Assembly (NCBI GenBank): GCA_005217565.1
Contig: SJCO01000004.1
Coordinates: 372,001 to 436,000, forward strand
DNA length: 64,000 nucleotides
DNA from: Puteibacter caeruleilacunae
GTDB taxonomy: Bacteria; Bacteroidota; Bacteroidia; Bacteroidales; Prolixibacteraceae
Reading direction: 5' to 3'
Made by a program: the position numbers and the translations under genes. The notes under the pieces are model-generated. The model did no database searches and was not told the origin of the DNA. It saw only the letters and a list, made by a program, of their open reading frames with translations. Each line of letters opens with the position of its first letter. Position 1 is the stretch's first letter. Below are positions 1 through 8,270 of the stretch, one piece after another.

Positions 1-170
1 ATATCCAAACCTATAGATCCAGTAGAAATAACCGGAATATCCTCGTCGGCCTGATCACCCATACGCATGATCGACCCTTTTCCATAAGCTTTTTCAATCT
101 TATCCATGGTCAACTGAAGCGCCTTCAGTTTCTCCTGGTTAACTTTAGCTTGTTGTTCTTTGTTTGCCAT
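1..170 (-). CDS. recA: RecA recombinase, N-terminal part (cut by window edge)
   Basis: Reading the minus strand from the ATG at 168-170 gives a protein that opens with [18 protein letters not shown] and continues through [13 protein letters not shown] and [12 protein letters not shown], which is the characteristic RecA N-terminus (monomer-monomer interface helix followed by the start of the ATPase core). Only about 56 residues lie inside the window; the Walker A motif is beyond the left edge. RecA forms filaments on single-stranded DNA, drives strand exchange, and triggers LexA self-cleavage in organisms that have LexA. The bcp gene lies 28 bp upstream on the same strand, so the two may be co-transcribed. 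No LexA box was identified in the short spacer. Confidence 0.95.
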   Translation of the reverse strand, partial: MANKEQQAKVNQEKLKALQLTMDKIEKAYGKGSIMRMGDQADEDIPVISTGSIGLD

Positions 171-198
171 AAACCTTTCTATCTAATTTGTGAAATAA

Positions 199-666
199 TT
201 ATTCGAATTCAAGGGCATCCTTGATCTGATTGGTATGGTCTTTCGTTTTTACCTTAGCAAAAACTTGTTCGATCACTCCCTCTTCCGAGATTACATAGGT
301 TGTTCTCAACACTCCCATGTATACTCTTCCGTACAATTTCTTTTCGCCCCAGGCACCGTATGCCTCAAGCACTTCCTTCTCAGGATCAGAAATCAACGTG
401 AATCGTAAACCATGCTTCTCAATAAACCTCTGATGCGACTTCTCACTATCAGGACTAACACCAATCACTTCATATCCCTTACCTAACCAATAATCGTAGT
501 TATCATTCAGATTACACGATTCGGCTGTACAGCCTGGTGTATTATCTTTAGGGTAAAAGTACAAAATTACTTTCTTACCCTTAAAGTTTGATAAGGATAT
601 TATTTCACCATTTTGATTTTTTGCAGAAAATTCAGGAGCTTTGTCTCCCACATTTAATAAACCCAT
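199..666 (-). CDS. bcp: Thioredoxin-dependent thiol peroxidase (Bcp/PrxQ)
   Basis: A 155-residue peroxiredoxin of normal Bcp length. The peroxidatic cysteine lies in the motif PKDNTPGCTAESC: Cys46 attacks the hydroperoxide and Cys51, five residues later, is the resolving cysteine, the arrangement of atypical 2-Cys PrxQ enzymes. The family reduces H2O2 and organic hydroperoxides in the cytoplasm and is recycled by thioredoxin. There is no signal peptide. The gene ends 28 bp before recA on the same strand, pairing an antioxidant enzyme with DNA repair. The ATG start gives the usual N-terminus MGLLNVGDKAPEF. Identification is from the sequence motif; the operon with recA is inferred from spacing. 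Confidence 0.95.
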   Translation of the reverse strand: MGLLNVGDKAPEFSAKNQNGEIISLSNFKGKKVILYFYPKDNTPGCTAESCNLNDNYDYWLGKGYEVIGVSPDSEKSHQRFIEKHGLRFTLISDPEKEVLEAYGAWGEKKLYGRVYMGVLRTTYVISEEGVIEQVFAKVKTKDHTNQIKDALEFE

Positions 667-834
667 AATTACTGAATTGTAATAAGATTCGACATTAAAA
701 CTATTTATTCGAAATGTTATTTCGTTGGTGTTTTAAGAAATGATCCATTTCTTTACATTTTCTTAAAAAATACCAAGAAGTAATTTTTCGTATTTTTATT
801 CTAAATTACAAGATTTAACAAAAAAAATTGAACC

Positions 835-2418
835 ATGTTTGGTAGTCTTAGAACATTTTTTAATAAAATCTCTTTTTTCTGCTTGTTACTTGCAGTTACA
901 AGTAGTTATGCGCAGAACGATAATGAGGCGAAAGGTATAGAACTTTTTGAAGATGGAGAATTTAAATTGGCACTACCTATCTTTAGTGATCTGCAAAAAC
1001 TGTATCCCGACGACAATAAGCTAAACTACTATTATGCTGTTTGTCTATTGGAAACCAACAACAAAGAAGCCAATCCTGCTCAAATATTAAATGATTTAAA
1101 AGCGTCGGAGTTACCATCAAATTATTTCTATTATTTGGGTAAAGCCAACCAGGAACAGGAAAATTGGCAATTGGCGGTTAATGCATATCGAGAATATATG
1201 AAGATTGCTCCATCAAAAACAATAAAAAAGCTCAAGCTCCAGGAAAGTCTCGATATCTGCCGACAAAAAGCGTTGCTTAAGAAAAAAGAGGTAGTTCAAG
1301 AAGTTCCCAAAGAGCCCGTCCGTACCGACATTAAAGAATTACAGGATGCGCTTCATGCCGAAGTTGCCTCTAAGGAAAAGGAAGAGGAAACACAAGTTAT
1401 TAAGATTGAAATAACTGAAGAAGAAATTCCTGAGGAAAAAACATCAGAAGATGAAATCTTTAAGAAAGATACTTCCAGGAATAATGAAGAGCCAGCGACT
1501 ATTAATTTTGAAGAACCAACACCTGATACAATACAATCTAATACTGAACATATAGAGGTAATTGAAGTCGATTCAATGGCAACTGAGGAGCCTATTGAAG
1601 AAATTCAGGAGGAAAAGCAATCAGACACAATTGTAGCTGTAGAAACACAAAGTTCATATACTGATACAATTAATTTTCAAATCAACAACGCAATAACCTA
1701 TCGACGGTTGTCTCAATTCAAAACCGAAGAAGGGAAAAAGGCATTTACTGAAATAAAATCACTTCAAGATGATTTTAATGAATCATCAAAGAAAATGACA
1801 GATTTAAGAGCACAGTATGCTACAGCAACAGATTCACAATCGAAAGAAGAAATTGCAGGAAAAATATTAGTACTTGAGCCAGAGCTGTTGCGTTTACGAA
1901 GAGAACTAGATTCTGCAAATTTTAATACTCGTAAATTTGAATCAGCCTACTGGTCTAGTGCCACACAGGAACAAATTGATCAATTAAATCAAGAAAACAG
2001 CGCAGTTATTGAGTGGTTAACCAAGCCACAACAAACAGATCAGGTTAGCGATGTTTTTAGTATTAGAACTGCAACCAAGCACAAAGACAAATCAGACTCA
2101 AAGTCGGATGATAAAGCAGAAGAAGATCAACAAGAAAGAGGTTTAGTATACAAAATACAGATTGGCGCATATAGTCGCGGTTTACCAACCTATGTAAAAC
2201 GACTGTACGAAAAGCTTTCAATTATTCGAAAGATTGATAACTATAAAGATGAAAAAGGAGTAGTAGTATATACAACCGGTCATCTTAAAAGTTATCAAGA
2301 TGCGTTAAGATTACAAAAACAAGTGCGACTTGAGGGAGTAAAAGATGCATTTGTTGCAGCCTATAACGATGGAAAACGTATATCTTTGAAAGAAGCAAGA
2401 AAATTAAGCGGGGAATAA
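835..2418 (+). CDS. Secreted/periplasmic SPOR-domain-like protein
   Basis: A 527-residue protein with a signal peptide (about residues 1-26, ending SSYAQ), a TPR-like helical region (about 28-125, with paired motifs such as LNYYYAVCLLE and YFYYLGKANQEQENW), a long glutamate-rich linker (about 150-270), a helical coiled-coil-like segment (about 295-365) and a C-terminal SPOR-like domain beginning YKIQIGAYSRG (about 435-515). SPOR domains bind peptidoglycan stripped of stem peptides, typically at division septa, so a role in envelope organisation is likely. It is the first gene of a run with clpS, nfeD and floA (2-10 bp spacings). The exact function is unknown; the SPOR call rests on the pattern of the last 80 residues. 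Confidence 0.7.
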   Translation: MFGSLRTFFNKISFFCLLLAVTSSYAQNDNEAKGIELFEDGEFKLALPIFSDLQKLYPDDNKLNYYYAVCLLETNNKEANPAQILNDLKASELPSNYFYYLGKANQEQENWQLAVNAYREYMKIAPSKTIKKLKLQESLDICRQKALLKKKEVVQEVPKEPVRTDIKELQDALHAEVASKEKEEETQVIKIEITEEEIPEEKTSEDEIFKKDTSRNNEEPATINFEEPTPDTIQSNTEHIEVIEVDSMATEEPIEEIQEEKQSDTIVAVETQSSYTDTINFQINNAITYRRLSQFKTEEGKKAFTEIKSLQDDFNESSKKMTDLRAQYATATDSQSKEEIAGKILVLEPELLRLRRELDSANFNTRKFESAYWSSATQEQIDQLNQENSAVIEWLTKPQQTDQVSDVFSIRTATKHKDKSDSKSDDKAEEDQQERGLVYKIQIGAYSRGLPTYVKRLYEKLSIIRKIDNYKDEKGVVVYTTGHLKSYQDALRLQKQVRLEGVKDAFVAAYNDGKRISLKEARKLSGE

Positions 2419-2420
2419 TC

Positions 2421-2690
2421 ATGGATAAGATTTTAAAAGAGCTGTTGGAAGTAGAGGAAAAGAGTACACAAGAACGTTTTTTGGTACTCCACAATGATGA
2501 TGTAAATACAGTTGATCACGTTATCGAATCGTTGATAAAAATATGTAAACATCATCCAACGCAGGCAGAACAATGTACAATAATTGCACATTATCAGGGA
2601 AAATGTGAGGTGAAAAAGGGAAATTTTTCCGATCTTAAACGAATGAAAGATCTTATGATACAGAATAAGCTTTCAGCAACAATAGACTAA
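2421..2690 (+). CDS. clpS: ATP-dependent Clp protease adaptor ClpS
   Basis: An 89-residue protein with the ClpS core: the loop LHNDDVNTVDHVIESL (residues about 23-38), where the Asn-Asp-Asp element helps form the N-degron pocket, followed by a helix with a conserved His (IIAHYQG). ClpS binds proteins with N-terminal Leu, Phe, Tyr or Trp and hands them to ClpAP for degradation in the cytoplasm. The ATG lies 2 bp after the stop of the SPOR-like gene, so the two are probably translationally coupled. The length fits the family. No unusual residues were seen. Confidence 0.92.
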   Translation: MDKILKELLEVEEKSTQERFLVLHNDDVNTVDHVIESLIKICKHHPTQAEQCTIIAHYQGKCEVKKGNFSDLKRMKDLMIQNKLSATID

Positions 2691-2700
2691 ACATTTAAAT

Positions 2701-3168
2701 ATGAGTACATTACTTGCCATCATTATGCTAATTCTCCTGGGAATAATTCTTCTTATGGTTGAATTTGCATTAATACCAGGCTTTACCTTTGCAGGAATTG
2801 CCGGATTTATCTCTTTCGGAATTAGTATTTACCTGGCATTTGCCGATTATGGAACATTAGCAGGCTTCATTACACTATTTGCTGAATTACTGATTGTTCC
2901 AGTAATGATCATCTATTTCTTTAAAAGTAGGACAGCCAGGAAAATGATGCTTGAAACCGAGATCAGTGGAAAGGTTAATGAAATTGAACAAGAGAAAATC
3001 CAGGTAGGTGACACAGGAATAGCTATGACAAGGTTAGGTCCGATAGGTAAAGTAAAGGTGAATGGTATTGTACTTGAAGGGAAGTCTGATGGAGGATATA
3101 TCGATCCTCATACAGAAGTGGAGGTGATTAAGGTATTACCGAATCAAATTATTGTAAAACTTAAATAA
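2701..3168 (+). CDS. NfeD-like membrane protein (short form)
   Basis: A 155-residue protein with three hydrophobic helices in the first 75 residues and a soluble C-terminal OB-fold-like domain ([20 protein letters not shown] and [21 protein letters not shown]), the layout of short NfeD proteins that lack the serine protease domain of long NfeD. NfeD proteins are normally encoded next to flotillin-like proteins and are thought to work with them in membrane microdomains. That is the case here: floA starts 7 bp downstream. The gene begins 10 bp after clpS. Function is inferred from family and neighbour rather than from any catalytic motif. Confidence 0.88.
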   Translation: MSTLLAIIMLILLGIILLMVEFALIPGFTFAGIAGFISFGISIYLAFADYGTLAGFITLFAELLIVPVMIIYFFKSRTARKMMLETEISGKVNEIEQEKIQVGDTGIAMTRLGPIGKVKVNGIVLEGKSDGGYIDPHTEVEVIKVLPNQIIVKLK

Positions 3169-3175
3169 TCACATT

Positions 3176-4162
3176 ATGCCTATACAAGAAATTGGAACCT
3201 TCTGGCTACTAGCCGGGATCATTGTACTTGTCATTATCATTTTATATTTTATTCCCATCGCCTTGTGGTTCTCTGCACTGGTTTCGGGTGTAAAAATATC
3301 GTTACTACAGCTTTTCCTGATGCGTTTCCGTAAGGTACCACCATCAGTAATTGTTAGAGCATTAATTGAGGCACATAAAGCAGGATTAAAGAACATTAAG
3401 CGTGATGCACTGGAAGCACACTACCTTGCAGGAGGACGAGTAGCCAATGTTGTTCATGCACTGGTATCAGCCGAAAAAGCAAATATTGATTTAGGATTTA
3501 ACATGGCAACTGCCATTGACCTTGCTGGTCGTGAGGTATTCGAAGCAGTACAGATGTCGGTAAATCCTAAGGTAATCAACACACCACCAGTAACAGCAGT
3601 TGCTAAAGATGGTATCCAGTTGATTTGTAAAGCCCGTGTTACTGTAAGAGCTAACATTAAGCAGTTAGTTGGTGGTGCAGGTGAAGAAACTGTATTAGCA
3701 AGGGTTGGTGAAGGTATTGTATCATCAATTGGTTCTTCCAGCTCACACAAAGAGGTACTTGAAAATCCAGACTTCATATCGAAGGTAGTACTAGATAAAG
3801 GATTAGATGCAGGTACAGCATTTGAGATTCTGTCAATTGATATTGCTGATATCGATATAGGTAAAAACATTGGTGCAGTACTTCAAATGGACCAGGCAGA
3901 AGCTGATAAAAACATTGCTCAGGCGAAAGCCGAGGAACGTAGAGCTATGGCTGTTGCACTTGAGCAGGAAATGAAAGCAAAAGCTCAGGAAGCAAGAGCT
4001 AAAGTAATTGAAGCTGAAGTTAAAGTACCATTGGCAATGGCACATGCCTTTGAAAATGGTAATCTGGGAGTTATGGATTACATGAAGTATAGAAATATTG
4101 ATGCCGACACCAATATGAGAGACTCAATTGCAGGTCAGGAATCAGGAAAAAAGAAAAAGTAA
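3176..4162 (+). CDS. floA: Flotillin-like protein FloA
   Basis: A 328-residue protein with an N-terminal membrane segment (about residues 8-38), an SPFH domain (for example [43 protein letters not shown] and the [31 protein letters not shown] region) and an Ala/Glu/Lys-rich coiled coil (about 235-290). It matches the length and order of the YqfA/FloA family, which organises functional membrane microdomains. It follows nfeD by 7 bp, the standard nfeD-floA pairing, and is followed by a strong hairpin terminator at 4194-4227, so it is the last gene of the unit that starts at 835. Confidence 0.93.
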   Translation: MPIQEIGTFWLLAGIIVLVIIILYFIPIALWFSALVSGVKISLLQLFLMRFRKVPPSVIVRALIEAHKAGLKNIKRDALEAHYLAGGRVANVVHALVSAEKANIDLGFNMATAIDLAGREVFEAVQMSVNPKVINTPPVTAVAKDGIQLICKARVTVRANIKQLVGGAGEETVLARVGEGIVSSIGSSSSHKEVLENPDFISKVVLDKGLDAGTAFEILSIDIADIDIGKNIGAVLQMDQAEADKNIAQAKAEERRAMAVALEQEMKAKAQEARAKVIEAEVKVPLAMAHAFENGNLGVMDYMKYRNIDADTNMRDSIAGQESGKKKK

Positions 4163-4193
4163 AAAAATATTTTAAATAAAAAACCCTTTAAAA

Positions 4194-4227
4194 ACGGTGC
4201 ATTCAGAGGATGCATCGTTTTTTTTTT
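4194..4227 (+). terminator. Rho-independent terminator after floA
   Basis: A 9-bp stem (4194-4202 with 4210-4218, one G-T pair) with a 7-base loop is followed directly by about ten T residues. It lies 32 bp after the floA stop codon and closes the SPOR-like/clpS/nfeD/floA unit. Confidence 0.85.
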
Positions 4228-4384
4228 ATTTTTTTTCAAAAAAATGTAAACCTTCTTCAACAACTTGCGTTATATAAAACAAAGAATGACAGTAAGTTCT
4301 ATAAAATATTTAAACACTACTTAAAGTTCACTTAACCGCTGGTTGAGTAACATGAAGTAAGTTTACAACGAAGTTTTTTTTTCA

Positions 4385-4392
4385 TAGGTTTG
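4385..4392 (+). promoter_or_regulatory. Candidate promoter (-7 box TAGGTTTG) for a small RNA
   Basis: TAGGTTTG is an exact match to the Bacteroidota -7 consensus TAnnTTTG. A TTTA at 4362-4365, 19 bp upstream, is a passable -33 element (consensus TTTG). No open reading frame follows before a terminator hairpin about 70 bp downstream, so the box most likely drives a short non-coding transcript. Confidence 0.4.
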
Positions 4393-4398
4393 TATCCG

Positions 4399-4487
4399 AT
4401 ACCACATCGGGAGATTTTAGTTTTATTGGTTTAGTTAGTTTAGTTAGGTGAGAAAAGGATAGATGCACAATCTGTCCTTTCTTTCTT
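4399..4487 (+). ncRNA. Candidate small RNA, about 90 nt
   Basis: Between the promoter-like box at 4385 and a T-rich tract after 4480 there is no coding frame, but there are two hairpins. One is a 5-bp stem CCGAT/ATCGG (4396-4400 with 4406-4410). The other is an 11-bp terminator-like stem (4454-4464 with 4470-4480, one G-T pair, 5-base loop) followed by CTTTCTTTT. An isolated promoter, short structured body and intrinsic terminator make a classical small RNA gene. I do not recognise a known RNA family, and transcription is not proven. It could also be the leader of an undetected peptide. Confidence 0.4.
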
Positions 4488-5041
4488 TTATAGCCCTACC
4501 ATAATAATTTTAAACACTATAATACAAAAGGATTCGGTCAAACAAAACAGACTAATCACAAGCTTAAATTCGGCATTTTTGCTAACTTTACAACCATGGT
4601 AATCGACCATCGTTCTTTTCAAGCATGTCCCCATTTTAGGGACATTTTGATAAAAAAAGGCCTTTAGGCTGTAAAAATTCTCTGGAAACACCCTGGAAAA
4701 TATCGAAGACTATCGAAGGAAAGTAAAATTTGGTATTAATTTGGTGTCACTGCAAGTAAACTAGGGTTCCTATCCTATCACTCCACATCCACATTTCAAA
4801 TAACATCATTATCACAACACATTTAAGTCAAACTTTACCCCTATTCGTACATACTTTTACCCCCAGCTATTGTTGTGCATACTCAAAACAAAGCATTGTA
4901 TCAGGCAATTTAACATACATCTAATCTACTCATTAATTAATCCATTCCCCGATAAAAAACACTAACTAACCGAATTATAGTTAGCTTACTCAACCTCTTG
5001 AATATATATTTGTTTTCTATATTTGAGAAGATTTTAAGACG
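4488..5041. other. Gene-free stretch before the phosphoesterase gene
   Basis: About 550 bp with no convincing gene. A 67-residue minus-strand frame (4488-4691) lacks recognisable features. The stretch 4727-4749 contains AATTTGGTATTAATTTGGTG, which is almost repeated in the intergenic region at 40561-40580, and GACTATCGAA also occurs in both places. AT-rich sequence near 4960-5040 probably holds the promoter of the downstream gene, but no exact consensus was found. Confidence 0.5.
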
Positions 5042-6286
5042 ATGCGGAATATGACACTATTGATTATTATACTTGTATTAACAGCCATTAGCATTTATTT
5101 TATGGCTAGTATTTCCCCGATATTAAATAAATGGCCACTACTTTATAAACGAAGTTTTCAATCCATCTTTTTTGTTCTTCCAGTTGCCGTACCATTGGTT
5201 ACCGCCTGGGGACGTATGCAAATGAATCACGAAAGCTATATTCAACAGTGGGGATTCCTTACGGTACTTATGGGAATAATCGTTGGTATATTTGGTGCTA
5301 TTCTGCTTGCAGATGCACTATTTCTTATCCGTGACCTTTTTGCCGGATTCACCAAATGGATACTTGGTCGTACTGCCGATAATTCTTGGTTATTATCTTT
5401 AAAAGGCAAAAAAACGATCATATACGTTGTACTGACCATTACCGGACTCTATATCTCAAACGTGGCCTACGGAATAGCCTATGGAAGATTTAACTATCAG
5501 GCGCGACATACAACATTATATTTCGACAAGCTTCCAGAAGCCTTTGATGGTTATCGTATATTACAGTTCACTGATATGCACATCGGAAGCTTTATTGCAC
5601 ATCCAAAGAAAGTTGAAAAGGCTGTTCGACAAATGACCAGTGAAAATGCTGATGCGATTGTCTTCACCGGCGATATGGTCAACAATACCGCAGCAGAAGC
5701 CGAACCATTTATTGAAACTTTCAAACAGCTAAAAGCTAAAGATGGTGTGTTCTCGGTATTGGGGAATCATGATTATGCCGAATACATCCAGTTTCCATCA
5801 AAAGAAGATCGAAGAAACAATCTCAACCGATTGAAGGAGATTCAAAAAGAATCAGGTTTTAATCTTTTGATGAATGAACATGTATACCTTAAAAGAGGAA
5901 ATGACTCGATTGCCTTAATTGGAATTGAAAACTGGGGTACACCACCATTCCCTTCATATGGCGATCTGCCAAAAGCGTCGGAAGGTGTTTCATCAAATAC
6001 ATTCAAGGTGCTATTGTCGCACGATCCTTCGCACTGGAAAGCCAAGGTAATTCCAGAAAGTGATGTGGACTTAACGCTATCAGGTCACACCCATGGGATG
6101 CAATTTGGAGTACGTATAGGAAAATACCGCTGGAGTCCTGTAAAATGGCGCTACAGTGAGTGGGATGGTATCTATAAGCAAGGATTACAAGTACTACATG
6201 TTAGTGCTGGTTTAGGACATATTGCCTTCCCTGGTCGCGTTGGTATACTACCTGAATACAATATCATCGAATTGAAGAAACGTTAA
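5042..6286 (+). CDS. Membrane-anchored calcineurin-like phosphoesterase
   Basis: A 414-residue protein. The first ~145 residues contain four hydrophobic helices (about 4-24, 40-56, 72-96, 124-145). The rest is a metallophosphoesterase domain with all metal-binding motifs: TDMHIGS (Asp178, His180), GDMVNN (Asp211), GNHD (Asn242, His243), LSHDPSHW and SGHTHGMQFG. It resembles the YkuE/YaeI group, whose members act on lipid or nucleotide phosphodiesters at the membrane; the substrate cannot be deduced here. It stands alone between a long intergenic region and a VOC-family gene. The ATG at 5042 is preceded by an AT-rich leader and gives a plausible signal-anchor start. Confidence 0.88.
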   Translation: MRNMTLLIIILVLTAISIYFMASISPILNKWPLLYKRSFQSIFFVLPVAVPLVTAWGRMQMNHESYIQQWGFLTVLMGIIVGIFGAILLADALFLIRDLFAGFTKWILGRTADNSWLLSLKGKKTIIYVVLTITGLYISNVAYGIAYGRFNYQARHTTLYFDKLPEAFDGYRILQFTDMHIGSFIAHPKKVEKAVRQMTSENADAIVFTGDMVNNTAAEAEPFIETFKQLKAKDGVFSVLGNHDYAEYIQFPSKEDRRNNLNRLKEIQKESGFNLLMNEHVYLKRGNDSIALIGIENWGTPPFPSYGDLPKASEGVSSNTFKVLLSHDPSHWKAKVIPESDVDLTLSGHTHGMQFGVRIGKYRWSPVKWRYSEWDGIYKQGLQVLHVSAGLGHIAFPGRVGILPEYNIIELKKR

Positions 6287-6384
6287 ACCAACCATTCTTT
6301 GATCGGTGATCCGATTAAACAATTCACTTGTGGGTGAGGTTTATTATTGTGATATAATGATGTTATCAATTAAAAATCACAGCA

Positions 6385-6822
6385 ATGACAACAGTAAATG
6401 TATACCTCACCTTTAATGGCAATTGCGAAGAAGCATTCAACTATTACCAATCAATATTTGGTGGCGACTTCAGTCATGTTGCCCGCTTTGGAGAGATGCC
6501 TCCAAATCCTGAATGTCAGGTTCCTGAAGACCAAAATGACAAGATCATGCATATTTCGTTACCCATAAGCAAGGAAACGGTGCTAATGGGAAGTGATTCA
6601 TCCGAAGCATTTGGTCCCCCAATCGTTGTTGGAAACAACTTCTCGTTATCGGTAAATGTTGGATCACAAGAAGAAGTAGATCGCATATTCAACGCTCTAG
6701 CTGATGGCGGGAAAGTTTGCATGCCTGTAGATAAGACTTTTTGGGGCTCGTACTTTGGAATGCTAACCGACAAGTTTGATATCAATTGGATGGTTAGTTG
6801 TGAATTAGAAAGTCACGCCTAG
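6385..6822 (+). CDS. VOC superfamily (PhnB-like) protein
   Basis: A 145-residue protein beginning TTVNVYLTFNGNCEEAFNYYQSIFGG, the hallmark of the PhnB/YjdN branch of the vicinal oxygen chelate (glyoxalase/dioxygenase) fold. The middle part KIMHISLPISKETVLMGSDS and the end GSYFGMLTDKFDINWMVS complete the two beta-alpha-beta-beta-beta modules. Members of this branch are often annotated as glyoxalase-like or 3-demethylubiquinone methyltransferase-like, but their reactions are mostly unknown, so no specific function is claimed. It has its own short leader of about 100 bp. It converges on the PagL-like gene, and the two coding regions overlap by 4 bp at their stop codons. Confidence 0.85.
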   Translation: MTTVNVYLTFNGNCEEAFNYYQSIFGGDFSHVARFGEMPPNPECQVPEDQNDKIMHISLPISKETVLMGSDSSEAFGPPIVVGNNFSLSVNVGSQEEVDRIFNALADGGKVCMPVDKTFWGSYFGMLTDKFDINWMVSCELESHA

Positions 6823-8012
6823 TTTTTACGAATCAGGCGATAACCTATTGACCATTCCAAGACATCAGCCTTTGTAAATTTATGTGCTTTTACATACAAA
6901 GCCATAAATAGGTTGTTCTTAAAATGATATTTCAATCCAAACCTCTGATATAACATCGGAGGTTTGCGATCATATTCGATTTGCCACAAGTAGGCTCCCA
7001 GGTAAGAAACTACCGACAAGCGCTCAATAGCAAACTCATAGGTTGCAAAGGTTCCCAATACAAATTGATCAGCCAGCTTATCACGCTTATCGGTATGAGG
7101 TTTTCCGTGGTGATCATAGTAATTGTTGATACCCGAATACTCATCAAAACCAAGATCAATACCAAATCCGTATTTGTTACGCCAGCTATATTGTTTAAGG
7201 TACGCCAATGACAAATTGATATGCTTGAATTTTTGTTCATCAAGCTCCAAGTCTGTTTCAATTTCTCCGAATTGCTCACTCTTTAAACCTACTGCAACTT
7301 GAGCAGTCCACTCATGATGGGGTTCATAATTGGGCATTCTTTTGCGTTGAAAATGAGGACGACCATTAAAGTTATACGATAACTCGACAAATGGAGATAG
7401 TAGATTCATTCCTTTGTTGGGAGCTTTCATTGCCCCATTTGAAAAATGCGAGAAACCAAATCCCCCCTTGATATCCCAATTAGTGCCTAAATGATACTTA
7501 TAAAAGATATTGGCATCGATATACACTGTTCGATGTGATCCAATAGCAATATTAAAAGGATTATGTTCTTCGTTATAAGGTTTCCAGTTATAAGTTAAGC
7601 CAAATCCCAGCTCATAGCCAAACAACCATTTATTGGTTCGTTTGAATGGTAAACCAAGGAAACCATAAATAGCATTAGGATACCCCAGCTCATCCCCATC
7701 AAAGAAATCGGCGGTATAAAGTCCTACACCATAATAAGGAAAATTGAAGATATGATGCCAATCTTTACTCCCATCAGTTTGCACTCCATAACGCAATGAC
7801 CAGGCATGAAATTCATCGATAGGTTTCTCCGACATATTTGTACCCATCAGGAAATCATTGGTCTGCAACACTCTACCAATATTATACCTTGTTGAAATGA
7901 AACGATTCTTTCCTTTCTTCGCTCCCACAATTGTATCAGTCTGTCCGTTTACTCCACTGAAAACAAACAGCAACAAAAAACACAATATAATCCTCATTTT
8001 AATCTTAGTCAT
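6819..8012 (-). CDS. PagL-like acyloxyacyl hydrolase (lipid A deacylase family)
   Basis: A 397-residue outer-membrane protein with a signal peptide (about residues 1-23, ending GVNG) and a beta-barrel composition (alternating aromatic strands). The segment GFSHFSNGAMKAPNKGMN carries the PagL signature with His and Ser spaced as in the His-Ser-Glu triad, and a Glu follows in SPFVELSY. PagL enzymes remove the 3-O-acyl chain of lipid A in the outer membrane. This protein is about twice the size of Pseudomonas PagL, with extra strands at both ends, as is common in Bacteroidota homologues. ATG codons occur at residues 1 and 6; either could be used. Deacylase activity is inferred. Confidence 0.75.
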   Translation of the reverse strand: MTKIKMRIILCFLLLFVFSGVNGQTDTIVGAKKGKNRFISTRYNIGRVLQTNDFLMGTNMSEKPIDEFHAWSLRYGVQTDGSKDWHHIFNFPYYGVGLYTADFFDGDELGYPNAIYGFLGLPFKRTNKWLFGYELGFGLTYNWKPYNEEHNPFNIAIGSHRTVYIDANIFYKYHLGTNWDIKGGFGFSHFSNGAMKAPNKGMNLLSPFVELSYNFNGRPHFQRKRMPNYEPHHEWTAQVAVGLKSEQFGEIETDLELDEQKFKHINLSLAYLKQYSWRNKYGFGIDLGFDEYSGINNYYDHHGKPHTDKRDKLADQFVLGTFATYEFAIERLSVVSYLGAYLWQIEYDRKPPMLYQRFGLKYHFKNNLFMALYVKAHKFTKADVLEWSIGYRLIRKN

Positions 8013-8270
8013 TTCGTTTTTCTATTATACAATGCAAGTCGGCGTTATATAATTAGATACCTTTTTGATTGCTTAAAGTTACGCCAACAAAACACTTGTT
8101 TGAATCAAATACGCTTTGATTTGATGCATAACTACAATTACTTAACAAAAGATACAAAATTCATCTCTTTTGTAAAATCAATGAATCATCATACATTTGC
8201 AAGTCTGACATTGCATGAGGCAGGTGCATACAACAAATGTACCAAACTGTTTTTTCTAAAAAATATTATA

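Noticed and set aside
4488-4691. A 67-residue minus-strand frame in the intergenic region after floA.
   Set aside because: No promoter, motif or family; its coding pattern is weak. I looked for a tyrosine-recombinase N-terminus and did not find a convincing match.
8100-8270. Upstream extension of the cbiJ-cbiD frame by 57 codons.
   Set aside because: These residues have no similarity to CbiJ, which begins cleanly at MILIFGGTTEG encoded from the ATG at 8271.
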